Part shown: in pieces, positions 1 through 11,138 of the stretch | How the letters are laid out: every line of letters begins with the position of its first letter | How positions within the stretch are numbered: position 1 is the first letter of the stretch | Assembly (NCBI GenBank): GCA_947184155.2 | Contig: CAMXCT020000317.1 | Span: 97,950-161,949, forward strand | Direction of reading: 5' to 3' | Origin: Cladocopium goreaui | Lineage: Eukaryota; Sar; Dinophyceae; Suessiales; Symbiodiniaceae | DNA length: 64,000 nucleotides | The notes under the pieces: model-generated | Seen by the model: the letters and a program-made list of their open reading frames with translations, nothing else | Database searches by the model: none | Told to the model about the DNA's origin: nothing | Translations under genes and position numbers: made by a program

Positions 1-169
1 GATAGACAGATAGACAGACAGACAGATAGATAGATAGATAAACAGATAGACAGGTAGACAGCTAGACAGATAGACAGATGAAAGAGAGAGAGAGAGAGAT
101 AGATAGACAGACAGACAGATAGATAGATACAGATAGACAGGTAGACAGCTAGACAGATAGACAGATGAA

Positions 170-210
<41 letters not shown>

Positions 211-360
211 TAGATAGATAGATAGGTAATTAGATGGAAGAGAGAGAGAGAGAGATAGATCGATAGATAAATAGATGCATAGATACATAGATAGATGGAT
301 AGATAGATAGATCGATCGATAGATAGGTAGGTAGGTAGGTAGATAGTCAGAGAAAGAGAG
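1..360. repeat. GATA/GACA microsatellite
   Basis: Interrupted tetranucleotide tract of GATA and GACA units with short GA runs. A block containing GATGAAAGAGAGAGAG recurs near 77 and 164, so part of the tract was itself duplicated. No gene is visible. Confidence 0.97.
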
Positions 361-1060
361 AGACAGAGAGGAGACCTCAAGCACCTTTCGGTCCATCAGT
401 GGCTTCGCTCTGCCATCTCTGATTCGCAACAACCAACCTCTCCTATAGGTTTCCTATTTTTGAAACTTCCGCCACCGCCTTGTGCGGTACTACTGGTAAA
501 GAGAATTTTTTATTTATAGGAAATTTTATATAAATAAATCTTTACTCTAAGGAGCTTTTGTACATAAATGTTTTGGAACTTTTACGCATAAAATTTATTA
601 CCTAAAGAAATAACACATTTATATATAATTTGTTTTATATTTAACAAAGAAAAATCTTTATACAAAGATTTTTTATATACGAAAAATTATATATATATAT
701 AAAAACAATTATACAAATACATTGTCACACAAAGAAATTTTCACATTTAAAAGGAAATTTTTACACAAAGAAATCTTTAAATATAAAGAATTGTTTACTT
801 ACAAAAAAAAATATATACAAACATTTTTACATTGAAAAATCTTTACACAAAATTACCTTTACATAAATTAATAAATTGAAATTAGTAGCAATTTGTAGGA
901 AAAACCCTTCGCAAAAACTTTCGAGAACTTATTTGCTCCCCAAAAAAAATTATACCCAACAAATATATTTCAAAAAATCTAAGGAATATATTTCTAAAGC
1001 GGGTTCTCATTCAATAGTTTTCAAGCCCACATTGCGATAAAATAAAAGGTCGAATAATCC
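361..1060. other. AT-rich stretch without a recognisable gene
   Basis: After a short mixed-sequence segment (about 365-500) the DNA becomes strongly AT-rich, with irregular repeats of the kind TTTACACAAAGAAA. I see no open frame or RNA gene. Confidence 0.7.
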
Positions 1061-1089
1061 GGTGGAGCCGACGGAGCCGACGATAAATG

Positions 1090-1905
1090 TCAGCTCAAAA
1101 ATACCTCTGCAAAATGGTTGCCCCAAAGCGGCTATGTTTCAAATTTATTCCCCAAAAGGTTCCCCAAAATTATTTTTTAAAGTGGCTCCCAAAAGTTGCT
1201 GCCCAAAGTTGCTGCCGAAAGCTGCTCCCCAAAATTATGTTCTAAAACTATTCCCCAGACATATTTCCCATTCAAAATTGTTGTTCAAAGCTGCTCTGGC
1301 TCCCCAAAGCTGCTCCCCAAACCTGCTCCACAAAGCTGTTCCCCAAAGCCGTTCCCCAAATTTGTTATCGGAAAACTACTCCGAACAGCTGTAAACCTGC
1401 CCCCGAAAATTATTTCCGAATACGACTTCCCAAAGTTCGACCCCAAAACTATTCTCCAAAGCTATTGCCCTAAAACTAAAACCTATTCCCCAAAACGGCT
1501 CATTCTACAAAGCCGCTCCCGAAAGCTGCATATATTCCCCAAAGGTGCTCCCCAAAACTGCGGTTCTTCAAAGCTGCCGTGCAAAGCTGCTCCTCAAAGC
1601 TGCTCCCTAAAGCTGCTCCCCAAAGTTGTTCCCGGCGCTGCTCCCCAAAGCTGTTCTCCAAAGCTAAAACGGCTCCCCAAAGCCATTCTGCAAAGCCGCT
1701 CCCAAAAGCTGCCCCCCAAAGTTGCTACCACAAGCTGCTCCCCAAAGCTTTTGCCCAAAACTATTGCCCCAAAGCTACGAATCTTCAAACCTAGACCCCA
1801 AAATGGCTCCCCAAAGCTATTCTGCAAAGCGGCTCCCGAAAGCTGCTCCCGAAAGCTGAAGCTGCTCCCAAAAGTTGCTACTGAAAGCTGCTCCCCGAAG
1901 TGGTT
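1090..1905. repeat. 13-bp degenerate minisatellite (TCCCCAAAGCTGC)
   Basis: Tandem units of about 13 bp with consensus TCCCCAAAGCTGC, clearest at 1290-1360 and 1590-1770. Because 13 is not a multiple of 3, each forward frame reads through three phases and yields the same 13-residue Ser/Pro/Lys/Leu/Ala/Gln cycle. This explains the overlapping long open frames here (a 244-codon frame at 1196-1930 and others), so I do not call a protein gene. Confidence 0.92.
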
Positions 1906-1907
1906 TG

Positions 1908-3165
1908 CGTACAGCCAGATCGTACTGTAATATTGGAATTAGTAGCAATGGAATTAGTAGCAATGTATTGCGGCAACAGTGAACAGCCATGCGGTCTACA
2001 CCAAGGGCACCGCCACAGGATTAACATTACTAAATCTATAGCCATATGAGAATATGCGACTGGTTTGGTTGCACAACTTCATTCCACTAGCATGGCGAGC
2101 CTATATCAGCGGCCTTTCCAATGCAAAGTCAGCGGCACCAAAAAGACACTCGTACCCACGACCAGCAGGCTTAAAACATCCGTGGGCATGACATTTTGGT
2201 ACTTGCTGCGCCAAGCAATGTTGTGCTACACCCGCCAAAATCTGATATGTGTGTTCCAAATCTTATAGTGAATTCAAAAGAGCGGTTGACGCATGCGATA
2301 AATTCAAAATAACGGAAACGCAAAACGAAAGTTCCCAAAAAAGTAATAAATTTCCGACCTCCGCGCAGGAGGAAGTGCAGACTGAGTTTGTATTCGTGAA
2401 AATCCCTAAATTGTGGCAGATGTTTGGGAAAATTGTGCTCGGGGTGAAAGTCCCAAAATTGTGGCAATTTTTTGGGAAAATTGGGCTCGGGAAACTCCGC
2501 GCGCGCGCGCGCTACATTCAGGAAAAAACACCCTACCGAGCGACAGTGGACCCTATGGTGAATTCAAAAGAGCGACAGACGCGTGCGGTAAATTCAAAAT
2601 AACGGAAATACAAAACGAAAGTTCCCAAAGTTTGTATTCGGGAAAAGTCCCAAAAATATTGCAGATTTTTGGGAGAATTAATAAAATTGAGCTCGGGGTG
2701 CAAATCCGCAAATTGTGGCAGACTTTTAGGAAAATTAGGCTCGGGAAATTCCGCGCGCGCGCGCCAAAATTCAGAAAACACATATTCAAACTTAACTGAA
2801 ATACCTATAAGTACCAATCGACAGTGGACCAAGGGGGAATCGAACCCCCGACCGACCCTGACCGACCGTAGTACATTCACTTAGTGGGGCACTGGCTCGG
2901 AAAAAGTTTTTTTTTCCAAAAAATTATCATTTTTTTAGGAAATCAAAAACCATCATTTTTTTAGGAAATCAAAATTAGATTTTCCCAAAAAAGTAGTAAA
3001 TTTTCGACCTCCGAGCAGGGGGCTCAGGAAGCACAGACTTAGTTTGTATTCGGACTAAGTTTGTATCCATCAATTTTCCCAAAAAAATGCAGATTTTTGG
3101 GGAAAATTAGCCTAGGGAAATTGCGCGCGCGCTCTGTGTACAGCCAGATCGTAATATTAGTAGTA
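1908..3165. repeat. Duplicated AT-rich module bounded by related sequence
   Basis: Two diverged copies of a module of about 290 bp (roughly 2265-2520 and 2555-2775) share 'gtgaattcaaaagagcg', 'aaaacgaaagttcccaaa' and a (CG)n tract after 'ggctcggga'. A third partial copy of the (CG)n end lies near 3100-3135. The phrase 'gtacagccagatcgta' occurs at both ends (about 1911 and 3140), as if the region was inserted or expanded between copies. No gene is visible. Confidence 0.8.
2822..2862 (-). other. tRNA T-arm-like remnant
   Basis: On the minus strand a perfect 5-bp stem GGGGG/CCCCC encloses the seven-base loop TTCGATT, which matches the internal B-box GGTTCGATTCC of tRNA genes. It is followed by TTGGTCCA, which would be an acceptor 3' strand. 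No matching 5' acceptor strand (GGACCAA) or convincing D-arm lies about 72 bases upstream. This is therefore at best the 3' half of a tRNA or a tRNA-derived repeat. Confidence 0.35.
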
Positions 3166-3705
3166 AATATATTAAATTAAAATATGTTCTATCATAATAT
3201 TTGGAGGAAATAATTAATTACTAGAATTGTAATTTTAAAATGTCATATTTAAATTCAAATTATATATTTATATATGGGAAGATTATCTTTTAAAAAATAA
3301 AAATACAAAAAATATCAAAAAATATGTGTTTTTTTGGATTAGGTAATTGCTTATTTATATTTCTATATATTTTTGTATGGATGTATTCGATGAAATTATC
3401 CCTGAGTTTCCAGAAATCAAATTTCAAATGGTCCGAAAATAATGATCCAAAAATAATATAAAAATCAAATGTCCAAATCAAATTGAAAATCACCAGGGCC
3501 CCAACTACCCAAGCCATCGGTGGCTCGAAGACCTGCACTTTCCACTTGGTGGCAGCACCTCGAAAATTGGATCCAGAGGTCCGTATACAAAGTACCCGTC
3601 GAAATTCTGGTTGAACATGAGATCTGTTCATTTTGGGGGGCCCATATGGGATGTGTACAATTTTTTGGGGATCGGATTATATCATGTGTAGATATACACA
3701 TATGA
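3166..3705. other. No gene seen
   Basis: AT-rich DNA passing into mixed sequence at about 3480-3690. Short frames on both strands look like chance. Confidence 0.6.
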
Positions 3706-4045
3706 TATTCATACATATATATATATACATACATAATATAGTATGTATATAATATGTATTAATATGTGTATATATATATATTATTACATTATATATATAT
3801 TATTATATGTGTATATCGTATTATATATATATATGTATTGTATTATACATGTGTATGTATATATATATATATATTGTATTATATATATTGTATTATATAT
3901 ATATATTGTATTAAATATATATTGTATTATATATGTATATCGTATTATATATATATATTTGTATTGTATGATACATATGTATATATATATTGTATTATAT
4001 TATATATATAATATAATACAATATATATATATATACATATGTAAC
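3706..4045. repeat. TA / TATG microsatellite
   Basis: Long run of TATATA, TGTATT and ATGTGTATA units. Confidence 0.97.
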
Positions 4046-4900
4046 CACCACTTAATCACCAAAAGGGTGATGTTTGGAGCTTTAACAAGCTGGAAATTGG
4101 AGGACCCGTGTCGAATCTTTGCTGAGCTGTTTTTGGCATTCTTGAGCAGCTGGCTTATCCGTGGCTTCTCAGGCAGGGTTTTCCTTCGATTGCAGCGAGC
4201 CGGTCAAGAGCCCAAGGGCAGAGCAAGTACAGTACTCTATCAAATAATTCCTTCAATTCTGCAGCTTACACACTCCTACTTTGATAGTGCTTTACAATGA
4301 TTAAAAGCAACAAGTCGTACACTGCACATTGAACATGCTGGGCATTAAACGGATACAGGACTGCATGGAAAGTGCCGATGCATTTCAACCCATCCTTTCT
4401 GGCAAAACCCGCATTGAGCGAAGTAGTCCTGCCTGAACGTCACGCACATGAATTCTGCAGGTCCAAGCCATCGGATTTTCGAATGTCTGTATGAGCTGGC
4501 ATGAATCCGAGCTGTCGTAAAGAAAAACTGTGGTTTTTGGCTGACACCCCCAGTTTTGGTCCAAAAAAATCCTCAATTTGGTGCTTAAATTCCCAATGTT
4601 TGATCATTAAATTGGTTAAACGGTCAAATCGTTGATTTTTCGGTGGCAGAAATCTGTCCCGTGAGCGCCTCCGTGAGCGCCTTGTTGAGACCCGGCTTGG
4701 CTGCAAGACGGATGCGCTCTGCCCTCAGGGAGAAACCATCATGGAGGTGGTGGCTTCCCCTGTCATTAATACATCTACAATATATTCTATCATACCTATC
4801 ACACGATGCGTCTTCCAATGTGTGTATATATATATAATATATACATATAATAATACATACATATTTTGTGATTTTACCATGCTCTGTTACAGTAGCATGA
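4046..4900. other. Mixed-sequence stretch without a supportable gene
   Basis: Non-repetitive DNA with short frames on both strands and a small TA tract at 4825-4860. I see no family motif. Confidence 0.55.
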
Positions 4901-4904
4901 TTTT

Positions 4905-5115
4905 AGGCACGATTTGGTGCACGAAGAATTGCAAATAAAAGCACGATATGGTAAACGAAAAAACGCAGGAAAAAGCGCAATATGGTGCACCAAAAAAGGC
5001 AGTAAAAACCCAATATGGTGCACAAAAAAATGCAAAAAAAAACGCGATTTGGTGCACGAAGGAATGCCGAAAAAAACGTGATATGGCGCACGAAGAAATA
5101 AACGAAACATGTCAT
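4905..5115. repeat. 34-bp minisatellite, six copies
   Basis: The phrase 'gat(a/t)tggtgcacgaa' recurs at about 4911, 4945, 4979, 5012, 5046 and 5080, a spacing of 33-34 bp, with A-rich filler between. Decayed copies continue to about 5160. Confidence 0.9.
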
Positions 5116-5169
5116 GGGTGCTGCATGAGGAAATGCAAAAAAAAAGTTTTCTGGTGCAAAAAATGATGC

Positions 5170-6315
5170 ATATTCACATACATATGTATAAATAATTTAT
5201 ATATGTATACACTTGGATCATGGATCTCATCTGGTTTATATTTGTTTGTACATTTTACCTCATATGGCTTGAAACATGCTATTTACTATGTAACACAATA
5301 TATCTATTAACCATTGTTATCAAAAAACCGGGAAGATTACGAAATCGACTCAACAAAAATGAGGAGATCAACGAAACAAAGGAACAAGAAGAAAATGAGT
5401 GTCATGGGACCACAAGCACAACAAAAAACTCAACGAGAATCACGAAGAACCACCAACATATGTTCATTTTCGTCCCCTGTTCTCCGAGGTTCTTGCCGGT
5501 CGGCTAAATCCATCTCTCGGATCACCTCAAAACAAATCTGGTCCTGCAAGCAAATCTCAACATGGCTGGATTGAAAGACGCTTTCCGCGAAACTGCGAAC
5601 ATATTCATGCGCGATCAGGCGCGCAAAGCGAATCAGACTCTGATTTCAGCAAGATCAATGTTACTCTATATTCATGCGGGACATCTTCTTGGAACTTCTG
5701 CCAAGGTCAATACAGCACGGCAGAAAGACTCTGAATCACATAGTAGAACAATCCCAAGTTGATCTGTCACTTGCACACGTCTCTTCATCCACAGCCCAGT
5801 CCGTGACAGTGGGCAGCAAGTGCCTGGGCAAGGCACAGAGCTGACAATTGGGCTTGCAGCTCTGGAAATTTCTGCTTTGGGTTATGGATGGGAAGTAGGC
5901 TCCTTGGTCAATATTCATCTGTTCCATGCTGGTATTGCAGGATCTGGCCTTGCCATGTTTTTCTCCTGGCCGGTCATATATGGTATGTCAAACCGTTTTG
6001 AATGGCGCTGAAAAACTTAGAATCATCCGTTCTGTGGCTACACATTCTTGCAACGCAGCTCCGGCGCTCCTGCGACACACTGCGGTTCAGACCTGAAAAT
6101 GGTTCAGCTCTTTCTTTGAAAAACGGGCAGTGGTCAGGTTTTCACACCACAAAACGGCGTTGTTTCGCTGAGATTCTTCATTCCCCATCAACCAATGGTC
6201 AGATAAGATCCGATCCCCTCAGTTCGGTGCTCAAAGTTGAGCTTCCATGCAACCGCCGTCGCGCATCTTCCTGTTCCTGGAACACCAATCTGCACAGTGA
6301 GGGTGAGATCAAACA
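5170..6315. other. Unique sequence with two short unassigned frames
   Basis: Two forward frames look somewhat protein-like: 5562-5762, beginning MAGLKDAFRETAN, and 5820-6011, beginning MPGQGTELTIGLAAL. Neither matches a family I recognise and no splice structure is apparent, so I do not call a gene. Confidence 0.4.
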
Positions 6316-6316
6316 A

Positions 6317-6424
6317 AGCCCTCTGGTAATGACTAACATAGCTATTGAAAATTGCCATTTATAGTTGATTTACCCATTACAAATGTTGATTTTCCATAGT
6401 TGTGTTAGTTTACCAGAGGGTAAA
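6317..6424 (-). mobile_element. MITE-like inverted-repeat element, family A, copy 1
   Basis: The left end 'cctctggtaatgactaac' and the right end 'gttagtttaccagagg' are inverted repeats about 100 bp apart. The minus-strand sequence matches a second copy at about 59617-59722 over most of its length, for example 'aactatggaaaatca' and 'ttttcaatagcta'. It is too short to encode anything. This is a non-autonomous element by structure; its superfamily is unknown. Confidence 0.8.
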
Positions 6425-6559
6425 CCATTGGTGCCTCACAGGGTAGCTATGTATACCATTTCTGACATGAACAGGGGGATTATTGTTTGACTGTCATACT
6501 CATAGGCCAAATCCTCGAGAAATTGCGGCATATGTTTGCAATATGTAGAAGAAAAAACG

Positions 6560-7250
6560 CGTATGTATATATATATATTTATTTATTTATTTATTTATAT
6601 ACATACATACACATATAATATGCCACATATATATATATTATGATATATTATTATATTATATTATATTATACTATATTATATTATATTATACTATATTATA
6701 TTATATTGTATTATATTATATTATATTATTATATATATTATATTATATTATTATATATATTATATTATATTATATTATATTATATTATATTATAAATTAC
6801 ATATTCTATATTCTATATTATATATTATATATTAGTATGTTATATTATATTATATTATATTGTATTATATTATATTATATTATATATTTTATTATATTTT
6901 ATATTATATTATATTATTTTATATTATATTATATTATATATTATATATTATATATTATATATTATATATTATATATTAGTATGTTATATTATATTATATT
7001 ATATTGTATTATATTATATTATATTATATATTTTATTATATTATATATTATATTATATTATATTATATTATATATTATATATTATATATTATATTATATT
7101 ATTGTATTATATTATATTATATCATATCATATCATATTATATTATATTATATTGGATTAGATTATATTATATTATATTATATATATACATACTGGGCCAT
7201 ATATATATATACACATATTGTATCATAATATATGTATATATATATGATAA
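6560..7250. repeat. ATATT / TA microsatellite, about 690 bp
   Basis: Nearly pure A/T DNA made of TATTA, TTATA and TATTG units. A block near 6832-6900 is duplicated near 6973-7040. Open frames here are low-complexity Tyr/Ile artefacts. Confidence 0.97.
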
Positions 7251-8080
7251 GTCATGCAGGACCATCTTTCTATTGCGGGAGAAAGTTGGGTCTTTCACTG
7301 CCAAGTTTCTATAACCATTTTTCTCGTCTCGACCAATCGCTTTTCCCAAATGGGAATCATGGCAGGCAAACTGCTCAAAAAGCAAAGGTTTCTCAGTGTG
7401 CATGAATAACTGCCTGCTTGTTGAAAGTGTTTGGATGCTTTGAGTCTGTGTAGGTGGCTCTATCTGGCCCAATGATCTGCAAAAATATGAGCACTCGGAC
7501 TCCGTTGGTGTTGTTTGCTTGGTTCGCATTGATTCCAATTCTTTGCAATGATCTCCTGTCTCGGAATCACTGGGCCAAAAGACTTGTACTATCTTTGCCC
7601 TAGCAAAATCTTGCATTCGCAAAAGTCCAGAAAATGCAACTTCATTCTCAGCAATCACCTAGGCTTTGAATCATGTCTATCTTAGCAGCCTAGCAAATAG
7701 AATATTCATGAATATTCCAGAATTAAACCCATGCAGTTAGAAAAATGCGAACCCCCACTTAAATTATTGACACTTAGAATAGTTCAAAGAACCTAACCCC
7801 GCCCGTAGAACGCAATTGTGTCCCCTTGAGTACGTAGTGTTGCCCATATCACATTGCCATAAAGGCAAATGCTACACTTCAAGAAGGAATGTATTTATTG
7901 ATACCTTCAGTGTCGAATATTCTAAGTGCAAGACTGTTCTTCTAAGCTACCAGTAGTGCCCGCACGAGGCGGGGCGGAAGTTGCCTTAAAGATATATATA
8001 AGATCTTTCTCATCTATAGAACTTGCATGCGCCGTGCGCCAGCCAAGCCCGTGCGTGCGTGCACTCTGCGAAACTGGTGT
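7251..8080. other. Unique sequence, no gene supported
   Basis: Mixed-composition DNA. A 163-codon minus frame at 7167-7658 runs into the TA tract and has no recognisable motif, so it is not called. Confidence 0.5.
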
Positions 8081-8084
8081 CGTG

Positions 8085-8355
8085 TTTCACATGTCACACT
8101 TGAAGCCCCACGTCACACTTCACACTTGACAGTCTTCACACTTCACACTGCACCCTTCTCAGTCAACACTTCACACTTCTCACTTCACACTGCACTCTCC
8201 CCAATCCACACTTCACACTCCACACTTCACACTTCACAGTCCACACTTCACACTTCTCACTTCTCATTGCTTTCTTCACACTCCACACTTCACACTTCAC
8301 ACTGCACTCTCCGCGCCCCACGCTTCACACTGCACTCTTCACACTCCACACTTCA
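8085..8355. repeat. CACACTTCACACT minisatellite
   Basis: Irregular repeats of CACACTT, CACACTC and CACTGCACTC. There are almost no G residues on the plus strand. Confidence 0.93.
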
Positions 8356-8388
8356 TCTCATCTGAGCTCTTCTCGGCGCTTCTGCACG

Positions 8389-9729
8389 TCAGCAAGGTTG
8401 AGCGTAACTCATGTTGATTCTTCTACATGCCAAAAGGCGTAGACCATCTTGCGCTCGCTTTTTGGCTTCTTTTAAGCACATATCACAGATTGGTCTCTCG
8501 GGCTCAAGCCAATCTTTTTTCGGCATTTGCACAAAATTCGTTTTTTGGTAAGTTTGCGTTTCAAACTTCCCAGGCAACTGTGCTTTCGTCCGCTTGGTGC
8601 CAAACCATCCTTCGTGACAATACGAGCAGTCTTGAAATTCAAGCTCGTTCAAAAAAGTATCGACTTCATTGACACGATGGAAAAAAGCCATGGTGCGGCT
8701 TTCGGCATCTGCGGAATTTCCGTACAGTTGTCGCAAACTCTTCGGCAACCTGGGCCGTGGCAAGTCATCTCCCAAGACTGTCTCCCGGCTATGCAACTTT
8801 GCTTCATGCGATTTCTTCAGCGGCACAGTGGCTGCTGCTGGCAACAGCTGTCCTAGCGCATTTCTCACCATCTCTTTCTTGTCCTCTGTCAGACTCGGAA
8901 ACGTGCGTTGCATGAAGTCAAAACAGCAACGAAGTTCGGCATCTTGCTTCTTGCCGTGCACATTAAACAAAGACTCAACACTTGCTGCGCCACAGGATTG
9001 CAATTCTACTTTTCTTCGATCCAGGATCTGCATGAACTTGTCTACCGAATCAACTGCTGGAACACACAACAATGTTTCCCATTCCTGCAACTTAGCCTTC
9101 ATATCTTCATCAAGGTTTTCATACCTCCGTCGCCAAAAATTTCGGCCAAATACATATTCTGGCTTACCTGTACGCTCAGCTGCACACATGAGTTGAAGCA
9201 GCGTCGACTTCTGCATCCCTTGCAACTCTTCTCTGTTATCTTCAAGAATGTTGACGAAACGATCGAACTCGGGCTGCGCAGCTGCATGCTTCACACATAC
9301 CCGCCGTTCCAAATCCTTCCACTTTTCCTTTTCTTCTTCATTCAAACTCTCATATGTGTAGTTCTTCACAAAACGATAACAAATGCCTCTCCAAGTTCTG
9401 CTCTGTGAAACAGTCTTACTCATGCACACATCACGCAATGTACCTTTTCCCAAAGCCTTCATCTCCTCTACGTGCGCTTCTGCAGCAGCACAAAACTTCC
9501 GAAAGGCTGCTCGCACATCTGACACGCAGTTTTGTTTTTCCCATTCTTGTATCACTTGGGTCTGTTCGGCTGAAAAGGTTTTCTCAAGAGCAAGATACAT
9601 CTTGTAATACTTCCAACATTTTCCGGTGCTTAGACAAGCTTTCAACCTCTTACATTCCAGCACCTTCAAAGTCGCCGCTTCCTTCTCGATGTATGACCAC
9701 AGATCAGCAAAGGTCCCCGATTGCGCCAT
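8389..9729 (-). CDS. 446-residue intronless protein with zinc-ribbon-like Cys pairs, probable mobile-element (Helitron-like) protein fragment
   Basis: Single uninterrupted reading frame starting ATGGCGCAATCG at 9729. It is the only long intronless non-repetitive frame in the window. Residues 1-330 are charged and mostly helical-looking, with repeated spaced Trp/Cys blocks. Near residues 367-370 there is CSYC within the context QDCSYCHEGWFGTK, and near 414-417 CDMC, giving a C-x2-C...C-x2-C zinc-binding pattern. From general knowledge, this Cys-pair and 'GWFGT' context resembles the N-terminal part of Helitron-type helicase polyproteins common in dinoflagellates. The helicase and Rep parts are absent, since the frame stops at 8389, so it would be a truncated copy. 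Identity is an inference; it could instead be an unrelated nuclear zinc protein. Minus-strand frames just upstream (9730-10070) may be further exons or decayed element sequence. Confidence 0.6.
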   Translation of the reverse strand: MAQSGTFADLWSYIEKEAATLKVLECKRLKACLSTGKCWKYYKMYLALEKTFSAEQTQVIQEWEKQNCVSDVRAAFRKFCAAAEAHVEEMKALGKGTLRDVCMSKTVSQSRTWRGICYRFVKNYTYESLNEEEKEKWKDLERRVCVKHAAAQPEFDRFVNILEDNREELQGMQKSTLLQLMCAAERTGKPEYVFGRNFWRRRYENLDEDMKAKLQEWETLLCVPAVDSVDKFMQILDRRKVELQSCGAASVESLFNVHGKKQDAELRCCFDFMQRTFPSLTEDKKEMVRNALGQLLPAAATVPLKKSHEAKLHSRETVLGDDLPRPRLPKSLRQLYGNSADAESRTMAFFHRVNEVDTFLNELEFQDCSYCHEGWFGTKRTKAQLPGKFETQTYQKTNFVQMPKKDWLEPERPICDMCLKEAKKRAQDGLRLLACRRINMSYAQPC

Positions 9730-10090
9730 GGCTCCACCGCGTCTTAGGAAACGGGCCGCACTGCCACGTCTCCTTGCGCACTGCGACGTCCGAAATTATG
9801 AGCATGGCTGTCTCATCATGCATGCCTTTCTCATCCACTATAACCGCTCCAAAACATGAGAAAATCTTCGTGACTAACCATGAGACCTGAATACATGACA
9901 CCTCTGACAAATGCACGTTCCCAAGTCTTTCTTGCTACACATGTCTGCCTCCTGGAAAATGCAAACGGCTGCGGCCACAACACATCGCCACCGTGGTTTC
10001 TAATCAAGAGTTCTATAGCTTGTTCCTGAACATCAATGTCACAACATTTACCTACATCAATATCGCACACAAAACTCGAAATAGCAACCT
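9730..10090 (-). other. Possible upstream coding remnants of the 8.4-9.7 kb gene
   Basis: Two overlapping minus-strand frames (9831-10070 and 9704-9916) have protein-like composition, for example 'VARKTWERAFVRG' and 'ETAMLIISDVAVRK', but no recognised domain. They could be 5' exons of the gene at 8389-9729 or decayed element sequence. Confidence 0.3.
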
Positions 10091-10099
10091 ACATCCACG

Positions 10100-10290
10100 A
10101 ACTAGCTGACAAACTACTTCCCAGTACTACTTCCCAGTACATACTACTTGGCACTACACAGCTTGCACCCACTACTACTTTGCACTACAATTCCCAGTAC
10201 TACTTTGTACTACAAAACTTGCACAAAGTACTCCCCAGTACTACTTTGTACTACAAAGCTTGCACAAAGTCGTTTCCAGTATGCTACAAT
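10100..10290. repeat. Short 'CAGTACTACTTTG' repeats
   Basis: Irregular recurrences of 'cagtactacttt' and of 'tacaaagcttgcacaaagt' (about 10190, 10235 and 10255). Confidence 0.8.
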
Positions 10291-10299
10291 TTGCTGCTC

Positions 10300-11138
10300 C
10301 AAAACCGGATCTCGACGCCAAAGCAAGAAAAAGACGATTTTGAAGCATTTTTGAAAAGGAATTTCAAAAGGAAAATTACTAGCGCCAAATTTGCGAAAAT
10401 CTGCTGACAAATGACTATCGCAGCCTGGATGCAGCCACTCCAATACGATTTACAATCTTCAGCTGCAAAAGACAATAGTATTACGCATGCAGCCGCGGCG
10501 GCAAGCAACCTTGAGGCAGCCACTCCAATGCGATCTGCAGAGACTGAGTTGCAAATCACAATAGAACTAAGCGCAACGGCGTCGGAAATTGCAGCTCCAA
10601 AACCGGATCTCGACGCCAAAGCAAAAAAAAACGATTTTGAAGCATTTTTTAAAAGGAATTTTAAAAGGATAATTATTAGCGCCAAATTTGGGAAAATCTG
10701 CTGACAAATGACTATCGCAGCCTGGATGCAGCCACTCCAAGACGATTCACAATCTTCAGCTGCAAAAGACAATAGTATTACGCATGCAGCCGCTGCACCA
10801 AGCAACCTTGACGCAGCCACTCCAATGCGATCTGCAGAGACTGAGTTGCAAAACCCAATAGAAGTACGTGCAATGGCGTCGGAAATTGCAGCTCCAAAAC
10901 CGGATCTCGACGCCAAAGTGAAAAAAAGACGATTTTGAGGCACTTTTTAAAAGGAATTTTAAAAGGAAAATTATTAGCGCCAAAATTGGGAAAATCTGCT
11001 GACAAATGACTATCGCAGCCTGGATGCAGCCACTCCAATACGATTTACAATCTTCAGCTGCAAAAGACAATAGTATTACGCATGCAGCCGCGGCGGCAAG
11101 CAACCTTGACGCAGCCACTCCAATGCGATCTGCAACCG
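10300..11138. repeat. 297-bp tandem repeat, about 2.8 copies
   Basis: The phrase 'ctgctgacaaatgactatcg' recurs at 10401, 10698 and 10996, a period of 297-298 bp. Each unit also carries 'aaccggatctcgacgccaaa' and 'gcagccactccaatgcgat'. The open frames across it on both strands repeat in step with the unit, so I treat them as repeat artefacts. Confidence 0.95.

Noticed and set aside
1196..1930. 244-codon forward frame rich in Pro/Lys/Ser/Cys
   Set aside because: Product of the 13-bp minisatellite; equivalent frames exist in the other phases.
2780..2905. Complete tRNA gene
   Set aside because: Only the T-arm and a possible 3' acceptor strand are present; no pairing 5' strand or anticodon arm.
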